In this document: piece after piece, positions 24,200 to 33,500 of the stretch
Position numbering within the stretch: the stretch's first letter is position 1
How the letters are laid out: the number at the start of each line of letters is the position of its first letter
From: CAVQUE01 sp046290435
GTDB lineage: Bacteria > Actinomycetota > Acidimicrobiia > Acidimicrobiales > UBA8592
NCBI GenBank assembly: GCA_046290435.1
Contig: JBKAGO010000074.1
Location: 62,001-126,000 of the forward strand
Direction of reading: 5' to 3'
DNA: 64,000 bases
Program-made: the position numbers and the translations under genes
The notes under the pieces: model-generated
What the model was told of the DNA's origin: nothing
What the model saw: the letters and a program-made list of their open reading frames with translations, nothing else
Database searches by the model: none

Positions 24200-24949
24200 T
24201 CAGGTCGGGTGGGAGCCGCCGTTGATCTCGATGGTCTGGGCCGTCACCCACGAGGCCTCCTCGGAGGCCAGCCAGACGCACGCGGCGGCGATGTCGTCGG
24301 GACGCCCGGTGCGGCCGACGGGGATCGTCCTCGCCAGCGCCGCGGTGACGTCGCGGTTCTGCATCTCCATGAGCCCGATGGCCAAGGTGTTGGCGGTGAC
24401 GCCGTGGCGGGCCACCTCGAGGGCGAGGCTGCGGGTGAAGGCCAGCCCGCCACCCTTGCCGGCGCTGTAGGGGGCGACACCGATCCCGACACCGACGGTG
24501 CCGGCGCCCGACGAGATCGTGATGATGCGGCCCCAGCCCTGCTCGCACATGGCGTCGATCACCGCGTGGCAGCAGTTCATCACGCCCCGGAGGTTGACCT
24601 CGATGGGGCTCCCCCACTCCCCGGGGGACATGTCGCGAAACAGGGTGGGCGCCATCCCGGCGACGCCGCCGTTGCCTGCGTTGTTGACGCAGATGTCGAT
24701 CGGACCCAGCTCGGCGGTCACGGCGGCGACCGCCTCGACGACGGCATCCAGGTCGGTGACGTCGAAGGGCACGGCCATGGCCACTCCCCCTTCGGCGACG
24801 ATGTCGGCGACGACGGCCTCGGCACGCTCGGCCACGTAGTCGTTGACGGCGACGTGCGCGCCCTGGGCGGCCAGGGCACGGGCGATGCCCGCGCCGACGT
24901 TCTGGCCGGCTCCGGTCACCAGCGCCACCTTGGCGGTCAGATCGAACAT
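24200..24949 (-). CDS. short-chain dehydrogenase/reductase
   Basis: A 249-residue classical SDR. The cofactor site is ALVTGAGQNVGAG (residues about 9-21), the structural NNAG motif is at about 91-94, and the catalytic triad is the Ser of ITISSGAG and the Tyr and Lys of APYSAGKGG (about 157-165). A C-terminal INGGSHPT closes the substrate pocket. The preference for NAD(H) over NADP(H) is suggested by an Asp after the second strand (VNDYVAE) but not proven. It is cotranscribed with the TetR gene upstream (gap of about 75 bases), so it may belong to the same regulon. Confidence 0.9.
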   Translation of the reverse strand: MFDLTAKVALVTGAGQNVGAGIARALAAQGAHVAVNDYVAERAEAVVADIVAEGGVAMAVPFDVTDLDAVVEAVAAVTAELGPIDICVNNAGNGGVAGMAPTLFRDMSPGEWGSPIEVNLRGVMNCCHAVIDAMCEQGWGRIITISSGAGTVGVGIGVAPYSAGKGGGLAFTRSLALEVARHGVTANTLAIGLMEMQNRDVTAALARTIPVGRTGRPDDIAAACVWLASEEASWVTAQTIEINGGSHPT

Positions 24950-25025
24950 CGGATGCTCCCTCGGACGAAGTCGGACGGTGGCGGGCCTGGCCGGCATCGG
25001 CGCCGCCGATGCCACCGCCAGGACA

Positions 25026-25610
25026 TCATGCCGTGCGGCCGAGTTCGGCGAGGGCGCGTTCGTAGAGGGCGTCGGCATCGGCCTCCACGTCGGGCCCCAT
25101 CCCGGCGAGCTCGAGCATCACGTAGCCGTGCACGGTGGCGAAGAGGTGGTAGGCAGCAGCGGCCGAGTCGTCCTCGACGCCTGCGGCTCGGAAGAAGCGG
25201 GCCACGGCGTCGGCGAGCTTGGCGAACGAGACCACGGAGCGCCCGAGCGCCGCCTCCGAGGGCTCGTAGTCGGGCACGGCACGACCGAACATGACGAGGT
25301 ACTGCATCCGGTTGCCCAGAGCGAAGCGCCGGTACGCACGACCGGCGCCGAGGAGGTCGTCGGCCTCGAGATGGGGATCGAGTGCGCGGTCGAAGGACTC
25401 GAAGCCGTCGATGAAGATCGCCTCGACCAGGCCGTTCTTGCCCCCGAACCAGGTGTAGACGCCGGTGGTCGAACAGCCGGCCTCCTCGGTGATCTTGCGC
25501 ACGGTCAGCTTCGCCGCGCCGTCGCGCTGCAACACCGCGAGCGCTGCGGTCACGAGCCCAGCCCGCATGTCGGAGCCGGCGTGGGAGGGGGTTGCGTGGG
25601 CGGGGGTCAC
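25026..25610 (-). CDS. TetR-family regulator
   Basis: A 194-residue repressor. Residues about 17-62 form the TetR DNA-binding domain (KLTVRKITEEAGCSTTGVYT, then WFGGKNGLVEAIF). The rest is a helical ligand-binding and dimerisation domain with the TetR_C-like stretch AAYHLFATVHGYVMLEL. The GTG at 25610 lies directly against a duplicated palindromic operator (25612-25638) that separates it from the carotenoid oxygenase gene, so autorepression plus control of the oxygenase operon is likely. An SDR gene follows downstream. The inducer is unknown; a carotenoid, apocarotenoid or phenolic substrate is a reasonable guess. Confidence 0.88.
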   Translation of the reverse strand: MTPAHATPSHAGSDMRAGLVTAALAVLQRDGAAKLTVRKITEEAGCSTTGVYTWFGGKNGLVEAIFIDGFESFDRALDPHLEADDLLGAGRAYRRFALGNRMQYLVMFGRAVPDYEPSEAALGRSVVSFAKLADAVARFFRAAGVEDDSAAAAYHLFATVHGYVMLELAGMGPDVEADADALYERALAELGRTA

Positions 25611-25611
25611 G

Positions 25612-25638
25612 TAACTAAGTTATGCCATAACTAAGTTA
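25612..25638. promoter_or_regulatory. duplicated TetR-type operator
   Basis: Two identical 11-base palindromes, TAACTAAGTTA, lie at 25612-25622 and 25628-25638, 16 bases centre to centre. They fall exactly between the divergent TetR and carotenoid oxygenase genes and are strikingly AT-rich for this genome. This arrangement, two stacked half-turn-spaced sites, is typical of TetR repressors that bind as two dimers. Confidence 0.8.
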
Positions 25639-25672
25639 CCGCCCAGCCTGCGGGTCGGGGAGGAGAGCATCC

Positions 25673-27040
25673 GTGTCGGTCGTCAGCACCAACCACTACC
25701 TGGCGGGCAACTTCGCCCCGGTCGCCGAAGAGATCACCGCCTTCGACCTGCCGGTCATCGGCGAGCTCCCCGCCGAACTCAGCGGCCGCTACCTGCGCAA
25801 CGGACCGAACCCCATCGCCGAGGTCGACCCGGCCGTCCACCACTGGTTCATCGGCGACGGCATGGTCCACGGCGTGCGTCTACGCGACGGGCGCGCCGAG
25901 TGGTACCGCAACCGGTACGTCGGCTCGACCCAGGTCAGCGCCGCTCGTGGCGAGCCCGACATCGCCGGCCCGAACTGGAGTGGCAGCGGGTTCGGCCCCA
26001 ACACCAACGTGGGAGGCTTCGCCGGACGCACCTGGGCCATGGTCGAGGCCGGCGGCACCCCGGTCGAGCTCACCTACGAGCTCGAGACCGTCGCCCGCAA
26101 CGACTTCTTCGGCACCCTGCCCGGCGCCTTCACCGCCCACCCCAAGATCGATCCCGACACCGGCGAGATGCACGCCGTCGTCTACGCCCCAGCGCAGTGG
26201 ATGGACCACGTCCAGTACGTCGTGGTCGGCACCGATGGCCGTGTGAACCACACAGTCGACATCCCCCTGGGCATGACGATGCTGCACGACATGTCCCTCA
26301 CCGCGAGCTACGCGCTCGTGTACGACCAGCCGTGCACGGTCGACCTCGAGCTCGCCCTGACCGGACGGTTTCCGTTCCGCTGGGACCCCGACTACGGCAA
26401 CCGGGTGGGCCTGCTCCCCCGCAACGGCGGCGCCGACGACATCGTCTGGATCGACGTGCCGCTCGGCTACGCATTCCACCCGATGAACGCCTTCGACACC
26501 GACGACAGCCGGGTCGTGGTCGACATCTGCAGCTACGACGCCATGTTCGACAACGACAGACTCGGGCCGTTCGGCGATGGCCTCCCCCGCCTGGAGCGGT
26601 GGGAGCTCGACCCGGCTCGACGGACCTCGTCGGTCACCGTGATCGACGAAACCGCCAACGAGTTCCCGCGCCACCGGGGCTCACTCACCGCCAAGCCCTA
26701 CCGCTACGGCTACTGCACTGCGCCGGCCGCCGATCACACCGCCGGCTGGCCCACCATCAAGCACGACCTGCAGACCGGCGAGCGCACGGTGTTCGACCAC
26801 GGACCCGGCCGCTGCGCCGGCGAAGCGGTCTTCATCGGCCGCCCCGACGGCGAGGCCGAGGACGACGGCTGGCTCATGACGCTGGTCCACGATCTCGGTG
26901 AGGGTTCTGCCGAGCTCGCGGTGCTCGACGCCGCGGATCTCGACCGCGGCTACGTCGCGCAGGTCCCGCTGCCCCAGCGGGTGCCGTTCGGTTTCCACGG
27001 AAACTGGGTCGGCGACAACGCCGTCGGCGAGGAGGGCTGA
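25673..27040 (+). CDS. carotenoid cleavage oxygenase (RPE65/lignostilbene dioxygenase family)
   Basis: A 455-residue seven-bladed propeller enzyme. The four iron-ligating histidines can be placed at about H156 (FTAHPKID), H205 (MLHDMSL), H269 (AFHPMNAF) and H442 (FGFHGNW). Other family features are GRYLRNGPNP near the N-terminus and a conserved HWFIGDGMVHGVRL. These cytoplasmic non-haem iron enzymes cleave a C=C bond of carotenoids, apocarotenoids or stilbenes with O2. The GTG at 25673 follows GGGAGGA. Expression is probably repressed by the divergent TetR protein through the duplicated operator. The next gene starts inside its stop (TGATG). Confidence 0.92.
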   Translation: MSVVSTNHYLAGNFAPVAEEITAFDLPVIGELPAELSGRYLRNGPNPIAEVDPAVHHWFIGDGMVHGVRLRDGRAEWYRNRYVGSTQVSAARGEPDIAGPNWSGSGFGPNTNVGGFAGRTWAMVEAGGTPVELTYELETVARNDFFGTLPGAFTAHPKIDPDTGEMHAVVYAPAQWMDHVQYVVVGTDGRVNHTVDIPLGMTMLHDMSLTASYALVYDQPCTVDLELALTGRFPFRWDPDYGNRVGLLPRNGGADDIVWIDVPLGYAFHPMNAFDTDDSRVVVDICSYDAMFDNDRLGPFGDGLPRLERWELDPARRTSSVTVIDETANEFPRHRGSLTAKPYRYGYCTAPAADHTAGWPTIKHDLQTGERTVFDHGPGRCAGEAVFIGRPDGEAEDDGWLMTLVHDLGEGSAELAVLDAADLDRGYVAQVPLPQRVPFGFHGNWVGDNAVGEEG

Positions 27041-27393
27041 TGCCCACACTGCGCCCGAAGTCCGACGGCAAGGGTCCGGCGACATTCCGCTTCGACAGCA
27101 CCTTGCCGGCATGGTCGCTGGCGGCGATGGTGCCGTTCTTCCCGCAGGCGTTCAAGGTCAAGCGCTCGCTCGATGCCGCCATCGCCGCAGACGAGGGTGT
27201 CGTCACCTATGCGCTCGTGGCCGATCTGCGTGGCAGGGAGTTCCGGGTCGAGTCCACCTGGACCGACGAGACCTCGTTCCGCGCCTGGGTCGGCGGCGAC
27301 GTCCACCGCACGACCATGAAGAAGCTGTCGCCCCGCGTGCGCAACGCGACCTTCGACGCGGGACCCATCGAGTCCGACCCGGTCGAGGCCTGA
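27040..27393 (+). CDS. small protein translationally coupled to the carotenoid oxygenase
   Basis: A 117-residue protein with a probable alpha/beta-barrel (ABM or DUF3291-like) outline: a central TYALVADLRGREFRVESTW strand pair followed by TDETSFRAWVGGDVHRTTMK, as in small antibiotic-biosynthesis-monooxygenase-like or haem-binding proteins. That assignment is tentative. Its ATG shares one base with the TGA of the oxygenase gene, so the two are cotranslated and it is likely an accessory of that reaction or pathway. A pair of tandem hairpin repeats starts in its stop codon. Confidence 0.7.
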   Translation: MPTLRPKSDGKGPATFRFDSTLPAWSLAAMVPFFPQAFKVKRSLDAAIAADEGVVTYALVADLRGREFRVESTWTDETSFRAWVGGDVHRTTMKKLSPRVRNATFDAGPIESDPVEA

Positions 27394-27517
27394 CAGTCGG
27401 CGTGGCGTCCCCCTGCGACTCGGGGCACCGCAGGGGGGCGCCGCCGTTCATCGACACAGTCGGCGTGGCGTCCCCCTGCGTATCCCGCCTCGCAGGGGGG
27501 CGCCGCCGTTCAACGAC
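27393..27517. repeat. two tandem about 63-base hairpin repeats
   Basis: Unit 1 (27393-27455) and unit 2 (27456-27517) both begin ACAGTCGGCGTGGCGTCCCC and share nearly all bases except the loop. Each folds as CCCCCTGCG with its complement, leaving loops of 12 and 11 bases that differ freely. A truncated third start (ACAGTCG) follows at 27516. Arm conservation with loop divergence suggests selection for, or copying of, the stem. The position just after a stop codon fits transcript end control. Confidence 0.8.
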
Positions 27518-27573
27518 AGTCGACAAGGGCGGCTCGCCACGACGGGCGTGATCGCCGAGGGCGAACCGGCGTG

Positions 27574-28023
27574 TCAGACGCAGAGGCTGACCATGAACTG
27601 ACCGCCGCCTTCGTCGACACGGCTGGTGACCGCCAGGCCCGGGTGCAGGCGCGACATGCGGTCCACCAGCCAGGCCGCTGTGGCGTCGGCGTCGCCGCGG
27701 GTGGGGCAGCGGGCCATGACCTCGCGTCCGCCCTTGCGTTCGAGGCGACCCGCTGCGGCGATGATCGGCGCCGGGTCGATCACGAACAGTTCGTCGGGCC
27801 AGGGCACCACGGGTTCCTGTGCACCCTTACCCGTGTTGCACCCGACGTGCGCCAGACGCTCCTCGGGCCGGTCCTTGCCCAGCTTCCGAGCCTGGGCCTT
27901 GGTGATGCGGGAGTCGACGCTCGCACCACGCCCGTCGTGGGACGACATGTCCGGGTCGACGGGCTCGTCGCACAGCCAACACCGCCATCCGTCGCGTTCG
28001 CCGATCTCTCGGAGCTGACTCAC
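27574..28023 (-). CDS. HNH-type nuclease-like protein
   Basis: A 149-residue protein. CWLC (residues about 15-18) and a later HVGCN with SHDGRGASVDSRI between them follow the zinc-bound HNH outline: first Cys pair, a His-containing VDH-like strand, then H..CN. The sequence is divergent, with ASVDSRI in place of the usual VDHIxP, so catalytic activity is uncertain. A C-terminal domain of about 75 residues (MARCPTRGDADATAAWLVDRMSR) is unrecognised. The start is the GTG at 28023. An open frame of similar length on the opposite strand is a shadow. Confidence 0.68.
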   Translation of the reverse strand: MSQLREIGERDGWRCWLCDEPVDPDMSSHDGRGASVDSRITKAQARKLGKDRPEERLAHVGCNTGKGAQEPVVPWPDELFVIDPAPIIAAAGRLERKGGREVMARCPTRGDADATAAWLVDRMSRLHPGLAVTSRVDEGGGQFMVSLCV

Positions 28024-28111
28024 AGGTGACGGACCTCTCGGCGGCGGGGCGGGTGCTCCCGGCGATGAGTCACCAGGACGCCCTCACGTTACTGCCGCGC
28101 CGATCGGACGG

Positions 28112-28378
28112 TCAGAACGCCCCTTCGGCGGCGAGGGTGGCGGCGTGGGCCATGGCCTGGTCGGGAAGGTGGAAGCCCCGGGGGCGCAACACCACCTTGC
28201 GGGCCGGGTCGACGAGTGCCCGCACCGAGCCGGTCGCCACCTCGACGGTGCCGTCGGGCAGGAGCGTGAAGGTGTGGGTGATCCGACCGTTGCAGTCGAG
28301 GAGCTGGGTCCGTGCCAGCCCACCGACCGCGGCAGACGGGAAGGCGGCATGGGGCTGATGACCGTGTGACGATCCCAA
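28112..28378 (-). CDS. small protein divergent from the metal-island genes
   Basis: An 88-residue protein with a His-containing N-terminus (GSSHGHQPHAAF) and a central beta-rich part (THTFTLLPDGTVEVATG, then VRALVDPARKVVLRPRG). I do not recognise the family. The start is a TTG at 28378 with AGGAG seven bases upstream. Only 48 bases separate it from the ATG of the FAD-GTPase fusion, and that gap holds a dyad, so both genes may answer to the same metal regulator. The His-rich N-terminus fits a metal-linked role, but this is inference. Confidence 0.62.
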   Translation of the reverse strand: MGSSHGHQPHAAFPSAAVGGLARTQLLDCNGRITHTFTLLPDGTVEVATGSVRALVDPARKVVLRPRGFHLPDQAMAHAATLAAEGAF

Positions 28379-28402
28379 TGGAAGTCTCCTAGCAAATAGG
28401 GA

Positions 28403-28426
28403 TGGTTCTCATTCTATAGTGAGACC

Positions 28427-28427
<1 letters not shown>
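28403..28427. promoter_or_regulatory. dyad and leaderless promoter between divergent metal-island genes
   Basis: TGGTTCTCA (28403-28411) and TGAGACCA (28420-28427) form an interrupted dyad, with one extra T in the left arm. A -10-like TATAGT (28415-28420) lies inside it, and the ATG at 28427 follows six bases later, so the mRNA is probably leaderless. A repressor bound here would block transcription directly. Zur or another Fur-family regulator is the obvious candidate given the downstream COG0523 genes, but the site does not match a textbook Zur box. Confidence 0.5.
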
Positions 28428-30963
<2,536 letters not shown>

Positions 30964-30967
<4 letters not shown>

Positions 30968-32310
30968 GCCGGGTTCCCGTCACGATCCTCACCGGATTCC
31001 TCGGCGCCGGCAAGACGACGCTGCTGAACCGGATCCTCACCGAGCACCACGGCCGGCGCATCGCAGTCATCGAGAACGAATTCGGCGAGATCGGCATCGA
31101 CCAGGGCCTGGTGGTCAACGCCGACGAAGAGGTGTTCGAGATGTCCAACGGGTGCATCTGCTGCACGGTGCGCGGCGATCTCATCCGGGTGCTGGGCAAC
31201 CTCGGCAAGCGCCGCGACAAGTTCGACTACGTGCTGGTCGAGACCACCGGCCTCGCCGATCCCGGGCCGGTGGCGCAGACGTTCTTCATGGACGACGACA
31301 TAGCCGCCGAGTACGCGCTCGACGGGATCGTCACCGTCGTCGACGCGGTCCACGTCGACCAGCAGCTCGGGCGCAGCCGAGAGACCGAGGAACAGATCGC
31401 CTTCGCCGACGTCGTCGTGCTCAACAAGACCGACCTCGTCGACACCGCGCGTGTCGCCGAGCTCGAGGAGCGCATCCGTTCGATGAACGCCATGACCGCG
31501 ATGCACCGGGCGAGCTTCGGCTCGGTGCCCGTCGACGTCCTGCTCGATCAGCGGTCCTTCGACCTGTCGGTCGCGCTCGAGCGACGGCCCACGTTCCTCG
31601 AGCCCGAGTACCCCTTCGAGTGGACCGGCGTGTACCGCCTCGGCCCGGGCACCCACACCCTGCGTTTCGACGCCGGCCCCGACCCGACGATGGGCGTGGC
31701 CGTGCTGGCGTTGCCGGCAGCGACCGACGAGACCATCGAGACCGCAGCCGAGGCCTGTGTCCGGGTGTTCGCCGAGCCCGCAACCTGCGTATGGGTGGGC
31801 GACCGGGTGACGCCTGGCGCCCACGTCGAGGTCGCGCTCGACGCCGGCGACGAGACGGAGGTGGCGCTCGTCGTGGCCGACAACCCCGGCGAGCAGCTGT
31901 ACGGCGTGTTCTGCGAGCACCTGGCCGAGGAGTACCACCCCACGATCACAGCTGCCGACGGCTCGCCCGTCGCCCCGGTGGCCGAGCGGGCCTGGGTGGC
32001 CGCCCACGAACACGACGACAGCGTCACCTCGGTCGGGATCGAGGTCGACGGCGACGTCGACGGTGTCCGGCTGAACGAGTGGCTCGGCGCGTTGTTGCGC
32101 GACAAGGGCACCGACATCTTCCGGATGAAGGGGTTCCTCGCCGTTGCCGGAGACGAGCGGCGGGTGGTGTTCCAGGGCGTGCACATGCTGCTCGACTCCC
32201 AACCGGGCCGCCCGTGGGGCGGCGATCCCCGACGCAACCAGCTGGTGTTCATCGGCCGCGACCTCGACGGCGACGAGCTGCGAGCAGGGTTCCTGTCGTG
32301 CCTGGTCTGA
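30964..32310 (+). CDS. COG0523 (CobW C-terminal domain) GTPase metallochaperone
   Basis: A 448-residue G3E-family GTPase. It has Walker A GFLGAGKTT (residues 11-19), VIENEFGEIGID (35-46, switch I-like), the canonical CxCC metal site C64-I-C66-C67, a TTGLADP Walker B/switch II segment, and NKTDL for guanine specificity. A linker and a CobW C-terminal domain ending in FMKGFLAV-like and DGDELRAGF segments follow. Such proteins load zinc (ZNG1, ZigA), cobalt or iron into client enzymes during shortage. It shares only the G-domain architecture with the upstream fused copy. The ATG overlaps that stop by four bases; the WD40 gene overlaps its end by 13. Confidence 0.93.
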
Positions 32311-33341
32311 CGGGCCGGGTCGCGCACCGCCGACGTGCGGGTGTGCTGCGGCCGGGTTGGTCGCACCTGCTCGACGACTACCCCACCGCGCTCGCCTGGG
32401 CGAGCGGGGGCAGGCTGGTGCTGACCGGCGACTCCTCGGGCGCCTTGACCGCCGTCGACGCCGCCGGCAGCGACATCGTCTGGAGTGTCGCCGACGCACA
32501 CGAACCCGGACCGGTCCACCTGGCAGTGGGATCGACGTTCGTCGTCAGCGCCGGCTCCGACGGCGTGGTAGCCGCTCGTGATGCCGCCACGGGTGCGCTG
32601 CGGTGGCGTCACGAGCTGGGAGCGGCCTGGCTCGACACGATCTCGGTGTCGCCCGACGGGTTGCGTGTGGCGAGCGCCGCCGGTCGGTGCGCCCACCGTT
32701 GGTCCGCCGACGGCTGGGATGCCTGGACCTCGGTCGAGCATCCGAGCACGGTGGCCGCGGTCGCGTGGACCCCGGCGGGCGAGTTGGTCACCGCATCGTT
32801 CGGTGCGGTCTGCGTCTTCGGCGACGATCCCGAGCCGAAGACGCGTTTCGAATGGCAGGGCTCGCTGGTTTCGCTGGTGCTGAGCCCCGACGGCGAGGTC
32901 GTCGCCTGTGGCAGCCAGGACAACACGGTGCACTTCTGGCGCACCGCGACCGGTACCGACGCCGCCATGTACGGCTACCCGGCCAAGCCCAGCGCCCTGG
33001 CGTTCGATGATGCGAGCCGACTGCTCGCCACCGGCGGCGGCGAGGCCGTGACGGTGTGGGTGTTCGGCGACAACGGCCCCGAGGGCACCACGCCCGGCGT
33101 GCTCGACGCCCATGCCGGGGCGGTCACGAGCCTGGCGTTCGCGCCCCGGTCGACGACGCTCGCCTCGGGCGGGCGCGACGGCGGGGTGCTGGTCTGGCGT
33201 CTCGGGCCCGACGGAAACGGCGAGGCCATCGGCTTCGACGTCTGCGACGGCCGCATCGAGTCGGTGGCCTGGCGCCCCGACGGACGGGCCCTGGCCGCCA
33301 TCGAGGCATCAGGGCATCTCATTACCTGGCGGACGGGCTGA
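32298..33341 (+). CDS. WD40-repeat propeller protein
   Basis: A 347-residue beta-propeller of about seven WD40 blades. Recognisable units include SPDGLRVASAA, SPDGEVVACGSQDNTVHFW, HAGAVTSLAFAPRSTTLASG with GGRDGGVLVWRL, and RPDGRALAAIEASGHLITW. There is no signal peptide, so it is cytoplasmic. The GTG at 32298 lies inside the last codons of the COG0523 gene (13-base overlap), a tight coupling. WD40 genes sit next to COG0523 genes in several bacterial metal operons. A scaffold or client-presenting partner for the GTPase is a reasonable inference, but no function is established. Confidence 0.85.
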   Translation: MPGLTGRVAHRRRAGVLRPGWSHLLDDYPTALAWASGGRLVLTGDSSGALTAVDAAGSDIVWSVADAHEPGPVHLAVGSTFVVSAGSDGVVAARDAATGALRWRHELGAAWLDTISVSPDGLRVASAAGRCAHRWSADGWDAWTSVEHPSTVAAVAWTPAGELVTASFGAVCVFGDDPEPKTRFEWQGSLVSLVLSPDGEVVACGSQDNTVHFWRTATGTDAAMYGYPAKPSALAFDDASRLLATGGGEAVTVWVFGDNGPEGTTPGVLDAHAGAVTSLAFAPRSTTLASGGRDGGVLVWRLGPDGNGEAIGFDVCDGRIESVAWRPDGRALAAIEASGHLITWRTG

Positions 33342-33363
33342 TTCCTCGGACCCGGGGAATCTG

Positions 33364-33403
33364 TTGACGGGTGTACAACGCGCGCGATAGGTATACCTAT
33401 CGC
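33364..33403 (+). promoter_or_regulatory. promoter with 20-bp perfect palindrome upstream of the IrtAB-like pair
   Basis: GCGATAGGTATACCTATCGC (33384-33403) is a perfect 20-base palindrome. A -35-like TTGACG (33364-33369) sits 18 bases before TAGGTA (33388-33393), which can serve as -10, so the palindrome covers the core promoter. The AGGT..ACCT half-sites recall IdeR/DtxR-type operators, with a shorter centre than the usual box. Control by an iron- or manganese-type repressor is plausible. Confidence 0.7.
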
Positions 33404-33500
33404 AAGTTCTCTACCCCACCGACAGCCCATCGACGGTCGACGGCGCGCCGGTCCCGAGGCCACCCGGGACCGGCGCCCGTCGAACCAGGGAGTGACCGAC

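Noticed and set aside
27571..28029. A 152-codon plus-strand frame opposite the HNH-like gene.
   Set aside because: The minus-strand frame shows a zinc-ligand pattern (CWLC, HVGCN) and a sensible start, while the plus-strand product has no recognisable feature.
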